This document shows positions 53,344-62,710 of a stretch of 64,000 nt of DNA, in pieces. This DNA is from Parafilimonas terrae (GTDB lineage Bacteria; Bacteroidota; Bacteroidia; Chitinophagales; Chitinophagaceae): contig NZ_FOXQ01000006.1 in the NCBI RefSeq assembly GCF_900115755.1, positions 186,001-250,000 of the forward strand, written 5' to 3'. A program made the position numbers and the translations under genes. Every line of letters begins with the position of its first letter. Positions within the stretch are counted from its first letter, which is position 1. Below the pieces are notes generated by a model. The model worked only from the letters and a program-made list of their open reading frames with translations. It was not told the DNA's origin and ran no database searches.

Positions 53344-53918
53344 TGCTGCACCGATTTATTTCAATAGATCTGAAAACGCAGAAACAAAAATTAAACTTAT
53401 AAAAGCATATATGGACAAGTATCTTACAATGTTCTCTGAACATTTGGACGCAGCGTTTAAACCAGAAATACTTTTTCCGGATAAAAAAGTTCGCTTCAAA
53501 GAATGGATACAACGGAAATTCAGTGCAGTAAAGCACATAGTGAAAAACAACAAAAGAAGAAGATCAATAACAAACAATACACTTGAAACAGAACTGGTGC
53601 TCTAATCCGCAAAAGCAAGCGTTTATTTGGTGAAGACATTATGCCTGCAGCCTTTACTGTAACAGATTGACAAGCGGTGTAATTTTCGCTAACTACAAAC
53701 ATACCGGTAAAATGAAAACAGGCACGGTGAGTGGCTGACAAACAAATAAAAATCGTTTCATAAGAAGACTAAAGCTTTGTGCCACTATTGGTGTTCAGTA
53801 GCAGGCCAAAGCTTTTCCGGTTATTGCAGCGCTTTACTAACTGCGGGCTGCATTTTCACAACAGCTTATCCCAATTCATTCCGTTGCTATAATTTTAACC
53901 CTTATCAATTACAAAAAA
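53344..53918. other. 575-bp gap, mostly no recognisable gene
   Basis: Holds one weak reading frame (53411-53605, listed separately) and a perfect inverted repeat AAAGCTTTG/CAAAGCTTT (53771-53779 and 53807-53815). There is no clear promoter for the HipA-like gene. Confidence 0.5.
53411..53605 (+). CDS. Uncertain small protein
   Basis: 64 residues starting with ATG at 53411 (MDKYLTMFSEHLDAAFKPE), with a basic C terminus. Its composition is protein-like, but no family is recognised and there is no clear ribosome or promoter signal. It could be a remnant. Confidence 0.25.
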   Translation: MDKYLTMFSEHLDAAFKPEILFPDKKVRFKEWIQRKFSAVKHIVKNNKRRRSITNNTLETELVL

Positions 53919-54716
53919 ATGCAGGCAATTGCTTTTGATGTCAGAACCGTAAATGTGATGCGCTACGTGGTTCCGCTGCGCGAAGGCGGCTCGCTGCCAG
54001 CCATTGCAGAGGCGGATGATGGTTTCATGTATGTAGTAAAATTTAAAGGCGCCGGCCAGGGCAAAAAAGCGCTTATTGCAGAATTAATTGGCGGCCTGCT
54101 GGCCAAAACACTTGGGCTTAAAGTGCCTGAAATAGTTTTTGCTAATCTCGATGCTGCATTCGGCAGAACAGAGCCCGATGAAGAAATCCAGGACCTTTTA
54201 AAATCCAGTACGGGTTTGAATATGGCGCTGCATTATCTTTCCGGCGCCGTTACATTCGATGCGGCTGTTACCGGGGTGGATGAAATGCTGGCATCAAAAA
54301 TTATGTGGCTGGATTGTTTTATCTGCAATGTTGACCGCACAGCACGCAATACCAATATGCTTGTCTGGAACAGGGAATTATGGCTGATAGATCATGGTGC
54401 TTCTTTATATTTTCATCATGCATGGCAAAGTTTTTTAAAGAATGCAGAACGGTCTTTTGAACAGGTGAAAGATCATGTGCTTTTGAAATATGCATCAAGG
54501 CTTGAAGATGTTGATGCATTGTTTCATACAATATTAAATGATGCAATAATTGATGCTATTGTTGAATTAATTCCTTCCGCATGGCTTGAAGAAAACGACA
54601 GCGATGAAACGCCGGAAATAAAAAGGAATATATATGCACAATTTTTAAAAGCGAGGCTTGCCGCATCGGCCATTTTTATAAAAGAAGCAATACATGCAAG
54701 AAAAACTATTATTTGA
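53919..54716 (+). CDS. HipA-like kinase
   Basis: 265 residues with the HipA-type kinase core: a Gly-rich region near YVVKFKGAGQGKKALIAELIG, then the catalytic stretch LDCFICNVDRTARNTNMLVW with the Asp-Asn motif and the metal-binding IDHGA. The domain is free-standing, without the HipA N-subdomain, and no HipB antitoxin is near. Its 3' end overlaps the DUF3037 gene by 23 nt, a pairing seen in many genomes. Its target is unknown. Confidence 0.82.
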   Translation: MQAIAFDVRTVNVMRYVVPLREGGSLPAIAEADDGFMYVVKFKGAGQGKKALIAELIGGLLAKTLGLKVPEIVFANLDAAFGRTEPDEEIQDLLKSSTGLNMALHYLSGAVTFDAAVTGVDEMLASKIMWLDCFICNVDRTARNTNMLVWNRELWLIDHGASLYFHHAWQSFLKNAERSFEQVKDHVLLKYASRLEDVDALFHTILNDAIIDAIVELIPSAWLEENDSDETPEIKRNIYAQFLKARLAASAIFIKEAIHARKTII

Positions 54717-55077
54717 ATATGCCGTTATACGGGTGGTGCCGCGTGTGGAACGCCAGGAGTTCTTTAACGTGGGTGTAATTATGTATTGTGCTGCCGCCGG
54801 TTTTTTACAAACAAAATATGAACTGAATAAAAAAAAGATAGCTACGTTTTGTAAAGAGATTGATATAGATGACCTGCAAAAAAGATTGCTTGTTTTTGAA
54901 CAGATATGCAAAGCTGATAAAAATGCCGGCCCTATTGCAGCATTACCGTTGGCTGGCCGGTTCAGGTGGTTAACGGCTGTAAGAAGCACGATTGTACAAA
55001 CATCGCCGGTGCATCCCGGTTTTTCTGATAATCTTGAAGCAACGCTGGAGAAACTTTTTGAAACGCTGGTGTTGTAA
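54694..55077 (+). CDS. DUF3037 protein
   Basis: 127 residues: FEYAVIRVVPRVERQEFFNVGVIMY at the start is the DUF3037 signature; helical remainder. Function unknown; nearly always beside a HipA-like kinase gene. The ATG lies inside the end of that gene (overlap 23 nt). A weak hairpin (ACGCTT/AAGCGT, 55119-55133) follows. Confidence 0.82.
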   Translation: MQEKLLFEYAVIRVVPRVERQEFFNVGVIMYCAAAGFLQTKYELNKKKIATFCKEIDIDDLQKRLLVFEQICKADKNAGPIAALPLAGRFRWLTAVRSTIVQTSPVHPGFSDNLEATLEKLFETLVL

Positions 55078-55118
55078 GACCCCGTTCGCATTACATTAAG
55101 AAAGTTACTACAGGTCTG

Positions 55119-55136
55119 ACGCTTTTGAAGCGTTTT
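55119..55136 (+). terminator. Weak terminator after the DUF3037 gene
   Basis: ACGCTT, loop TTG, AAGCGT, then TTT; short stem. Confidence 0.4.
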
Positions 55137-55188
55137 CGAGCCGATTAACTATATCAATACTTGGCAGGATTTTTTTACATGGTAATGT

Positions 55189-57717
55189 ATGAGAAAATTT
55201 TATCTCTTTTTTCCACAGTTTTTAATCTGCCTCGCTGCCTGCCATCCTGCTATTGCACAAACAACTGTTGATACCGCCGGGCATCATCAAAAAATAATTC
55301 CCGGCCCTGAATATGAAGCAGGCAGTTTTAAACGCTGGCTTTGGGGCAATAATTACAGGGATGAATGGACAATGCCTGCAACCATCCGGGTATTGAACCT
55401 TGACAGCACCGCAGCCAATTTCAAAATTCTTTCCGCCGGTATTAAGAATAATTTACTAAACCTGCACGTGCAAGATGCAGCCGGCAAGGAATATTTAATA
55501 AGGCCGGTTGACAAAAATTTGGGGAAAATTCTTCCTGAACTTTTCCGCAAAACATTTGTTGAACAAAGATTAACAGATGGCGGCTCTGCATCTAACCCTT
55601 ATGCCGGCGCTCCCGTGCCTATACTGGCAAAAGCCGCGGATATTTATTCGGCAAATATTTCTTACCGGTATGTGCCTTCACAACCACTGCTTGGCGAATA
55701 CAATAATACATTCGGTAATAAGTTCTTTGTATTTGAAGAACTCGTGCCGGGCAATTTTGAAAGTTATATTACAACAACAGTTTTATTGGATACATTAAAC
55801 AGCAACGCCAATATAACCATTGATGAAAAAGCATTGATAAAAGCAAGGCTGTTCGACATGTTTTTAAATGACTGGAACAGGCCTGAACAAAACTGGCTTT
55901 GGGGCAAAACAATAAGCGGTGATAAAACAGTATATATTCCTTTGCCAGTTAACCGCGACCAGGCGCTTTCCAATTATGATGGGTTATTGTTTGGTGCAGG
56001 TTTAGGTATAGGCAGGTTAAACTATTTTCAAAAATTTAAGAACAATATTCCAAGCGTAAAATTTATTAACCAGCGGGAAAAAGATATTGACCGGAGATTG
56101 CTAAACCAAACCAGCCTGGAAGATTGGATAAGCATTGCGAAAGATTTGCAGCAGTCGCTGGCAGATGATGTTATTGAAGATGCCGTTAAACAATTTCCAC
56201 CGGAAATGTATGCCGCCACGGGCAATGAAATAACGGCAAAGCTTAAAGAAAGACGCAGGCATATTGTGGAATGGGCAAATGAATATTATCATTTTATTTC
56301 CAAAGAAGTTCAGGTAACAGGTTCTGAAAATAACGACAGGTTTGATGTGCAACGCATTAATAACAATGAAGTGCGCCTGCAGGTTTTTGAAGCGGATAAT
56401 AACTCTCCTTATTATGCAAAAACCTTTAAATCTTCTGAAACAAAAGAAATAAGATTATTTGGGTTGAATGGTAATGACAGTTACCGTATTTGGGGCGAGG
56501 GTAAAAATAATATCAGCATAAAAATAAGCGATGGCCTGAATAATGATTCTGTTATTGATATATCAGCGTTAAGCAAAAAGAATAATAACATAACGGTTTA
56601 TGCAAAAGATGGCATTAAAACAAATGAGGCCAACAGCATTCACATCAGCAATGATACTATGTACCGGTCTTATCATTATGACTGGTTCAGGTATAACAGG
56701 CGCGGTATATCGCCGATAATATTTTTTACCCTGGAAGACAGGCTATTCGCAGGGCTTAGTTATAATATATTGTCAAATAAATGGGACAAGCGGCCATTTG
56801 CTTCAGCACAAAACCTCAGCCTGCATTACTCCATCATGGAAAATGCACCAAGCATAACTTACAAGGCATTATTTCCTAAATTAATTTTAAAATCAAACCT
56901 GTCGTTATTAGCTAATTATGATCATGTGCGCTGGCAGTTTTATTATGGGTTGGGCAACAAAACAACACATGAAGGCATTCGTAAATTAAAGTACTATACC
57001 ACAAGAACAAGACAGTGGATATTCAGGCCACAGCTTACAAAATATTTTGGCAATAACAGCATTAGTGCATTTGCCAGCGTGCAGGGCATAAAGGTGATAA
57101 ATGATACAGCAAGGTTTATTGCCAAACCTGGGATGAACACCACAAATTTTAAATGGCAAACATACGCAGGCGGCGGCTTAAGCTACAGCTATGAGCTGTT
57201 GAATGATGCCATTGTACCAACAAAAGGTTTTTATATTAATGCTTCAGCAATGGGCGAGCAAAACGTAAACGACCGTTCAAGCCATTATATAAAGTATGGT
57301 GGAAATGTTTACGTTTATATTCCGCTGGTATCAAAATTTTCACTCAATATCAGGGCTGGTGTTTCTACCGTTACCGGCAATCCTGAATTTTATCAATATC
57401 CTTCAATAGGTGGTGTAATATTCCGCGGTGTGCCGGCAGACAGGTTTCGTGGTAAAACAGCTTTTTATAATACAAACGACCTTCGTTTTATTTCGCCTTT
57501 TCATTCCTGGTTCTTTAATGGCAAAGCAGGTTTCCTTATTTTTTGTGATGATGGCCGCGTTTGGCTTTCGGGCGAAAAATCAAATACATTGCACATTGCT
57601 TATGGCGCCGGCCTTATAGTAGCGCCTTTCAATCTTATATATTTAGATGCCACATTTGGATTTTATAAAAATGAAAATACGCTGCAGGTGCGGGCAACAT
57701 TTCCGTTAGTGAAATAA
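55189..57717 (+). CDS. BamA/TamA-type outer-membrane barrel protein
   Basis: 842 residues. Signal peptide with cleavage near AIAQ; an N-terminal globular region (about residues 30-480); the C-terminal half shows regular beta-strand alternation ending with the surface-antigen barrel pattern (GIGVIFRGVPADRFRGKTAFYNT-like region read as GGVIFRGVPADRFRG, and the closing QVRATFPLVK). It probably inserts or moves proteins or lipids at the outer membrane. The metallophosphatase domain seen in some relatives is missing. No neighbouring gene explains its specific task. Confidence 0.72.
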   Translation: MRKFYLFFPQFLICLAACHPAIAQTTVDTAGHHQKIIPGPEYEAGSFKRWLWGNNYRDEWTMPATIRVLNLDSTAANFKILSAGIKNNLLNLHVQDAAGKEYLIRPVDKNLGKILPELFRKTFVEQRLTDGGSASNPYAGAPVPILAKAADIYSANISYRYVPSQPLLGEYNNTFGNKFFVFEELVPGNFESYITTTVLLDTLNSNANITIDEKALIKARLFDMFLNDWNRPEQNWLWGKTISGDKTVYIPLPVNRDQALSNYDGLLFGAGLGIGRLNYFQKFKNNIPSVKFINQREKDIDRRLLNQTSLEDWISIAKDLQQSLADDVIEDAVKQFPPEMYAATGNEITAKLKERRRHIVEWANEYYHFISKEVQVTGSENNDRFDVQRINNNEVRLQVFEADNNSPYYAKTFKSSETKEIRLFGLNGNDSYRIWGEGKNNISIKISDGLNNDSVIDISALSKKNNNITVYAKDGIKTNEANSIHISNDTMYRSYHYDWFRYNRRGISPIIFFTLEDRLFAGLSYNILSNKWDKRPFASAQNLSLHYSIMENAPSITYKALFPKLILKSNLSLLANYDHVRWQFYYGLGNKTTHEGIRKLKYYTTRTRQWIFRPQLTKYFGNNSISAFASVQGIKVINDTARFIAKPGMNTTNFKWQTYAGGGLSYSYELLNDAIVPTKGFYINASAMGEQNVNDRSSHYIKYGGNVYVYIPLVSKFSLNIRAGVSTVTGNPEFYQYPSIGGVIFRGVPADRFRGKTAFYNTNDLRFISPFHSWFFNGKAGFLIFCDDGRVWLSGEKSNTLHIAYGAGLIVAPFNLIYLDATFGFYKNENTLQVRATFPLVK

Positions 57718-57768
57718 AATATCTTCTCTAATAATTCCATGCATTGAACAAATATTTAAATGCCTATT

Positions 57769-58278
57769 CTATAAGTAGAGCATCTTTACGTTATTTGATA
57801 CTGTTTCTATAATCGGGTTTTTAATAATATAAAAATCATCTTTATAATACATGTACCTTTTATGCTTGTCTTCAACCATTATATTCACTAAATTCACAAA
57901 TTGACCGTAGGTGCAATTCTCATTAAAATGAACTTTTATAATATTCATCGTATCGTGTGTGTATTCAATTTTTCTTGATTCATATTTAACAAGGTCAAAC
58001 CGTTTTATATCTTCTGCAGGAATACCGGTAAGATAGATTGTTGTAATTTTTTTGCGCTGTCTTTTTGCTTCATTCAAAAACCCTTCACCACTAAAACGTC
58101 TTCCGAAATAGCTTGTATCCGGACCATCTTCCGGTAGGGCCATCCTTAAAACCACTGGAAATTTATATTTCTGGAGAACACGATCTGTTTGATGCATAAA
58201 TGCAAGCAGCAGAAAAATCTGAACTCCATAAAGAAAAGCCATATTTACATTGTTCATTCTTTGTTTTGGTTTTGCCAT
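57769..58278 (-). CDS. Hypothetical membrane-anchored protein
   Basis: 169 residues with a single N-terminal hydrophobic segment (residues 12-28, NMAFLYGVQIFLLLAFM) and a soluble, mixed C-terminal domain with NPIIETVSNNVKMLYL at the end. Family not recognised. It is alone, convergent with the barrel protein gene upstream and divergent from the thioesterase gene. Confidence 0.6.
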   Translation of the reverse strand: MAKPKQRMNNVNMAFLYGVQIFLLLAFMHQTDRVLQKYKFPVVLRMALPEDGPDTSYFGRRFSGEGFLNEAKRQRKKITTIYLTGIPAEDIKRFDLVKYESRKIEYTHDTMNIIKVHFNENCTYGQFVNLVNIMVEDKHKRYMYYKDDFYIIKNPIIETVSNNVKMLYL

Positions 58279-58354
58279 ACATTATAAGAAGCAAACAAAT
58301 ATTTTTTCCATAAAACTGCTGAAATAATACTAAGCCGTTCATTATCTTCAATAC

Positions 58355-58786
58355 ATGAATTATATAAAACAAATTGAAACCAGGTGGAGTGACCTTGATC
58401 CTAATTTTCATCTCCGCCATTCTGTTTATTATGATTTCGGGGCATATTGCCGTATTAATTTTTTGTTTGATAACGGCATAACAGAAGATGTAATGCGGGA
58501 ACATTCCATCGGCCCAATTTTATTCCGCGAAGAATGTTTTTTTATGAAAGAAATAATCTTTGGTGATAAGATAAGCATATCGCTAAAGCTAAAATCTGTA
58601 TCTGCAGATTTCAGGAAATTTTCTATGCAGCACGAAATTTTTAAAAACGAAAATGAACTGGCTGCGCTGTTAATTGTTGATGGCGCCTGGATGGATACTA
58701 TAAAAAGAAAAATAGCTGCGCCTCCGCAAATGGTGATTCATACGTTGAATACCATTCCGAAAACGGAAGATTATAAAACTGTGTAA
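58355..58786 (+). CDS. Hotdog-fold thioesterase (YbgC-like)
   Basis: 143 residues; the catalytic segment RWSDLDPNFHLRHSVYYDF carries the Asp used in 4-hydroxybenzoyl-CoA thioesterase-like enzymes. Probably hydrolyses an acyl-CoA. The gene stands alone between two opposite-strand genes. Confidence 0.85.
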   Translation: MNYIKQIETRWSDLDPNFHLRHSVYYDFGAYCRINFLFDNGITEDVMREHSIGPILFREECFFMKEIIFGDKISISLKLKSVSADFRKFSMQHEIFKNENELAALLIVDGAWMDTIKRKIAAPPQMVIHTLNTIPKTEDYKTV

Positions 58787-58828
58787 TAATTTTTTGAACT
58801 AAATAAATGCAGGCAGGAATATTCTTCC

Positions 58829-59344
58829 TTAATTCAATTCTTTCTTTGCCTTTTGTTCACGCATCATTTCAGAGTAACCCATTTTTCTTGATAAGGCAGA
58901 AAGGGCCATTGCAATTCTTTTTGTTTTGGTAGGCTCTGTTTTAGCGCTGTCTATCCACTTGCTGAAATAATTCCTGTGGCTGCCGCTTAACGAATTGAAA
59001 TGTTCCAGCGCTGCCGGCTCATCATTTAAGCAAGCCATAAAATCTTCATTTAATTGCACCGGCTTATTATCGGCTTCAAGTGTTGCAGTTATCATTGCAC
59101 CTTTACGTTTGCCAATTGCTTTACGCATATCTGCATTTACCGGCATTATAAAACTGCCATCGCCCATTGGCATTATAGCTACACTGCTTAATTTATAATT
59201 ATCCAGTTTGCCTTTTACGCGATATATTTTCTTACATCCAGGATTTATTTGCTGAGCAATATCTTCAGGTATAACAAAGTATGTCCAGCCGGTTTTTTCA
59301 CCCTGTTCATCAAACTTTAATAATGTAGCGGTGATCTTTACCAT
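58829..59344 (-). CDS. YdeI/OmpD-associated protein with DUF1905
   Basis: 171 residues: an N-terminal DUF1905 region (ITATLLKFDEQGEKTGWTYFVIPED) and a C-terminal YdeI-like region (AALEHFNSLSGSHRNYFSKWIDSAKTEPTKTKRI). Found in many Bacteroidota; probable stress protein of unknown function. The gap after it (59345-59458) has short GTGAGTTGTCAGTAGTGAATGG words. Confidence 0.8.
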   Translation of the reverse strand: MVKITATLLKFDEQGEKTGWTYFVIPEDIAQQINPGCKKIYRVKGKLDNYKLSSVAIMPMGDGSFIMPVNADMRKAIGKRKGAMITATLEADNKPVQLNEDFMACLNDEPAALEHFNSLSGSHRNYFSKWIDSAKTEPTKTKRIAMALSALSRKMGYSEMMREQKAKKELN

Positions 59345-59458
59345 TGTTATACTGCTTTCAGGTTAACAGTGAGTTGTCAGTAGTGAATGGTGAGTAATAT
59401 CAAAACATATAATTCAGAAAAAAACAATCCAGGATTATGCACTTTCTCCAGCGATAAA

Positions 59459-60568
59459 TCAGCTTTCACTTTCATCTTCGTTCACTTCAATTGCTTCATC
59501 GGCTGCATTGGCTATAATCACATTACTCATCTTGCGCAACGGGTTACTGCGGCTTTCATCATAATCTGCGCGGCGTTTAATTATATCTATACACTCAAAT
59601 ATAGCTGCAAGAAAAGAAGAAGCATCGGCCTGGCCTTTGCCCGCAATATCAAAGGCAGTACCATGATCGGGGCTTGTTCTTATTGCCGGCATTCCCGCTG
59701 TATAATTAACGCCCTCTCCTATTGCCAGCGATTTAAAAGGAATCAAACCCTGGTCGTGATACATAGCCAATACGGCATCAAACTGCTGGTACTGCGCCCT
59801 CGCAAAAAAAGCATCTGCACTAAATGGCCCAAAGGCAAGTATGCCTTTATCTTTTACTTCTTTAACAGAAGGCTTTATAATAGTTTGTTCTTCATTGCCC
59901 ACGAGGCCTTCATCGCCTGCATGAGGGTTTAACCCAAGCACCGCAATCTTTGGCTTTTCAATACCAAAATCCCTTTTGAGGCTTTCATTTATTATAACAA
60001 GTTTGCTTATTATACTTTCTTTTGAAATATGGGCAGCTATGTCTTTTACAGGCACATGCTCTGTAACCAGCGCCACACGCAGGTTTGAAGCAACCATCAG
60101 CATAACAACATCATTTAAACCAAATGCATGTTTTAAATAAGGCGTATGGCCGGTGAAATTAAAATCGGCGGATTGTATATTTTTTTTATGCAGCGGCGCT
60201 GTTACAAGGCCTTGTATAAGCCCATCTTTTAATGCATTAACCGCATGCTGCAATGATGTTCTTGCATACCGGCCTCCGGTTTCGTTTAACTGCCCTGCAG
60301 AGATTGGCACTTCTTCATCCCAGCAATTAAATATATTAAGCTGCTTATGATTGATGCGTGAAAAATCCTTAACTGACTGGTACGAGAAATTAATTTCAGG
60401 CATTGACTTACGGTAAAAATTGATGCATTTATTGCTGGCAAAAACCACGGGTGTGCATTGGTCGAGGATGCGGTTATCACTTAATGTTTTAATAATAAGT
60501 TCAATGCCAATACCATTAATATCACCAGAGGTAAATCCTATCAATGGTTTTTGCTGTTCTGCATTCAT
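59459..60568 (-). CDS. pdxA: 4-hydroxythreonine-4-phosphate dehydrogenase
   Basis: Step of pyridoxal 5'-phosphate synthesis. GDINGIGIELI at the N terminus, GHTPYLKHAFG near residue 138, LNPHAGD and MYHDQGLIPFK (metal-binding His, Asp). The ATG at 60568 gives 369 residues, close to the family's usual length of about 330-360. A -7 like element TACTTTTG at 60658-60651 lies about 80 nt upstream. Confidence 0.93.
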   Translation of the reverse strand: MNAEQQKPLIGFTSGDINGIGIELIIKTLSDNRILDQCTPVVFASNKCINFYRKSMPEINFSYQSVKDFSRINHKQLNIFNCWDEEVPISAGQLNETGGRYARTSLQHAVNALKDGLIQGLVTAPLHKKNIQSADFNFTGHTPYLKHAFGLNDVVMLMVASNLRVALVTEHVPVKDIAAHISKESIISKLVIINESLKRDFGIEKPKIAVLGLNPHAGDEGLVGNEEQTIIKPSVKEVKDKGILAFGPFSADAFFARAQYQQFDAVLAMYHDQGLIPFKSLAIGEGVNYTAGMPAIRTSPDHGTAFDIAGKGQADASSFLAAIFECIDIIKRRADYDESRSNPLRKMSNVIIANAADEAIEVNEDESES

Positions 60569-60742
60569 AGTAATATTTTGTTTGGGTAAAAATAAATTAA
60601 TCCGCAATAAAGCCTGTACCGGTTTTTATTTACGCATATATTTTTTGTGGCAAAAGTACTTGTATTTTAATTCTTTGCGCACCACGCACCTCATGCAATC
60701 TTTTACTGGCTTGATTGTTGAATAATTGTCATAAACGATTAT

Positions 60743-60982
60743 ATGAAACAAACTATGAAAACGACTGCTGCAAAGATGTTTTCATTATCATTTATTTTTT
60801 GCTTCATTACTTGCTGGTTATGTGCACAGGATACATCGGGCAATTTAGATGTTACGGCCACGGTAAAGCCAGCGCCCTGGTATGATCATACATGGATTTG
60901 GATAGTGGGGTCAGCCATATTTATTTTAATATTAGTAAGCCTTCCTGTAAAAAAATCCAAGCCAACAACTACTGAAATGTAG
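60743..60982 (+). CDS. Small exported membrane protein
   Basis: 79 residues: a signal sequence (FSLSFIFCFITCWLCAQ), a short soluble part and a second hydrophobic helix (WIWIVGSAIFILILVSLPV), then a basic tail. No known family. It has its own terminator 27 nt after the stop, which supports a real gene. The start may be the ATG at 60743 or at 60755. Confidence 0.6.
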   Translation: MKQTMKTTAAKMFSLSFIFCFITCWLCAQDTSGNLDVTATVKPAPWYDHTWIWIVGSAIFILILVSLPVKKSKPTTTEM

Positions 60983-61008
60983 TTGGCTGTTATAGTAATA
61001 AAATAATG

Positions 61009-61036
61009 GAGGTTGCGAAATGCAACCTCTTTTTTA
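61009..61036 (+). terminator. Terminator of the small exported protein gene
   Basis: GAGGTTGC, loop GAAAT, GCAACCTC followed by seven T. The T tract touches the stop of the converging fabH gene. Confidence 0.9.
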
Positions 61037-62032
61037 TTTAGTATCGTAAGACCATTTAACCCATGTGGCGCCCCAGGTAAAGCCGCCGCCAAATGCTGCA
61101 AGGATCAGGTTATCGCCCTTCTTTAACTGCTTCTCCCATTCCCATAAACAAAGCGGTATGGTTGCCGCTGTTGTGTTGCCATACTTCTGAATATTAATCA
61201 TCACTTTTTCCCTTGGCAATCCCATTCGGTTTGCAGTAGCATCAATTATTCTAAGGTTAGCCTGGTGTGGCACAAGCCATGCCACATCATCTGCGCCCAG
61301 GCTATTTTGCTTCATTATTTCTGCGCTCACATCGGCCATGCCTTCTACGGCATGTTTAAACACAGCTTTCCCTTCCTGGTAAATAAAATGTTTTTTAGCC
61401 TGAACGGTTTCAATAGTAGCAGGTTCACGGGAGCCGCCGGCTTTCATGTGCAGGTATTCAGCGCCTTTGCCGTCGCTTTTTAAGATGCTGTCTTTAATAC
61501 CGGTTTCATCAATAGAGGGTTCCAATAAAACAGCGCCGGCGCCGTCACCAAAAATTATGCAGGTAGCCCTGTCTGTGTAATCAACTATGGCGCTCATTTT
61601 ATCTACGCCAACCACCAAAACTTTTTTGTAGCGCCCGCTTTCAATAAACGTGGCTCCGGTTGTGAGTGAATACAAAAAGCCGCTGCAGGCAGCGCTTACA
61701 TCAAAACCCCATGCGTTTGTTGCGCCAATTTTAGCCGCAATAATATTTGCTGTAGCGGGAAAAACCATATCGGGTGTTACAGTGCCCACAATAATGCAAT
61801 CAATTTCAAGAGGGTCCAGATTTTTCTTTTTTATTATTTCCTGAATAGCTGGCAAAGCAAGATCGCTGCTTCCTTTACCGGCCCCTTTCAAAATTCTTCT
61901 TTCACTAATGCCTGTTCTTGTTCTTATCCATTCATCATTTGTTTCAACCATCGTTTCCAGTTCCTTATTCGTTAACCTGTACTCCGGAACATAACCGCCT
62001 ACAGCAGTAATGGCTGCAGTTATTTTACTCAT
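61034..62032 (-). CDS. fabH: 3-oxoacyl-ACP synthase III
   Basis: Starts fatty acid chains by condensing acetyl-CoA with malonyl-ACP. Catalytic Cys in SAACSGFLY (near residue 114), His in VPHQAN and Asn in YGNTTAA; 332 residues is usual. A -7 element TACTTTTG lies at 62059-62052, about 20 nt upstream of the ATG. Other fab genes are not next to it. Confidence 0.95.
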   Translation of the reverse strand: MSKITAAITAVGGYVPEYRLTNKELETMVETNDEWIRTRTGISERRILKGAGKGSSDLALPAIQEIIKKKNLDPLEIDCIIVGTVTPDMVFPATANIIAAKIGATNAWGFDVSAACSGFLYSLTTGATFIESGRYKKVLVVGVDKMSAIVDYTDRATCIIFGDGAGAVLLEPSIDETGIKDSILKSDGKGAEYLHMKAGGSREPATIETVQAKKHFIYQEGKAVFKHAVEGMADVSAEIMKQNSLGADDVAWLVPHQANLRIIDATANRMGLPREKVMINIQKYGNTTAATIPLCLWEWEKQLKKGDNLILAAFGGGFTWGATWVKWSYDTK

Positions 62033-62051
62033 ATTTTAAAATATTGTGTTT

Positions 62052-62059
62052 CAAAAGTA
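62052..62059 (-). promoter_or_regulatory. -7 element of fabH
   Basis: TACTTTTG on the minus strand, a full match to TAnnTTTG; no TTTG at the expected distance. Confidence 0.45.
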
Positions 62060-62087
62060 TTGAAATTATAATTATTGACAGAACCCA

Positions 62088-62582
62088 TCATTGCTTATAC
62101 AGTTCTTCAAACATACCGGTTTGCCTGTTTTTACGGACATTATCCGCATGAAAATATTTTCCATTCATAGCTATATAAACACCGGGCGGCAAGGTTTGCA
62201 CAAAAGCCAGTGCACTGCCGAGATTAAACAAACCATCTGAGCTGCCAAATTTATAAGGGATCATTGCGCCGGTAAGAACAATCGTTTTATTATTTATTCT
62301 TCCGGATAAAACTTTAGCTGTATCGGCCATTGTATCTGTGCCATGCGTTATAATGATCTTGTCTTCTTTAGCCGTTTCGCAATGATGCGTAATCAAATCC
62401 CTGTCTTCACTGCTCATGCCAAGGCTGTCAATCATCATTAATGTTCGTATATCAACATCAATATTGCTGCGGCCCAGCTTAAGCATTTCAGGCAAATGCG
62501 AATCTTTGAAAAAAAGTTCGCCGGTAAGCTCATTATATTCTTTATCGAAAGTGCCGCCGGTTATAAAAATGCGTATTGCCAT
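62088..62582 (-). CDS. Asparaginase N-domain protein
   Basis: 164 residues; FITGGTFDKEYNE at the start and ITHGTDTMADTA near residue 80 match the two catalytic segments of L-asparaginase. Only the N-terminal domain is present; the full enzyme has about 330 residues. Short homologues are common in Bacteroidota. It may still hydrolyse asparagine or a related amide. Confidence 0.82.
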   Translation of the reverse strand: MAIRIFITGGTFDKEYNELTGELFFKDSHLPEMLKLGRSNIDVDIRTLMMIDSLGMSSEDRDLITHHCETAKEDKIIITHGTDTMADTAKVLSGRINNKTIVLTGAMIPYKFGSSDGLFNLGSALAFVQTLPPGVYIAMNGKYFHADNVRKNRQTGMFEELYKQ

Positions 62583-62595
62583 ACATAAAATTTTA

Positions 62596-62704
62596 GTTTA
62601 CAAGTTCACAGGTTTTCTTGTTCACAGGTTGAAGTTAACCACGCAGTTGTAACCTTAGCCAGATGCTCAAACAAGTAAACTTGTGAACAGGTGAACGCTT
62701 GAAC
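62596..62704. repeat. Cluster of GTTCAC/GTGAAC words
   Basis: TTCACAGG occurs twice on the left (near 62606 and 62621) and GTGAACAGGTGAAC on the right (near 62683), so the arms share TGTTCACA/TGTGAACA. Word-like repeats resembling those in other spacers, with no gene. Confidence 0.55.
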
Positions 62705-62710
62705 TTTTCT

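Noticed and set aside
53282-53741. Several minus-strand frames in the 575-bp gap
   Set aside because: Cys- and Phe-rich text typical of antisense frames; no start signals.
53919-54716. Classical HipBA persistence toxin
   Set aside because: No HipB-like helix-turn-helix gene is beside it and the protein lacks the HipA N-subdomain.
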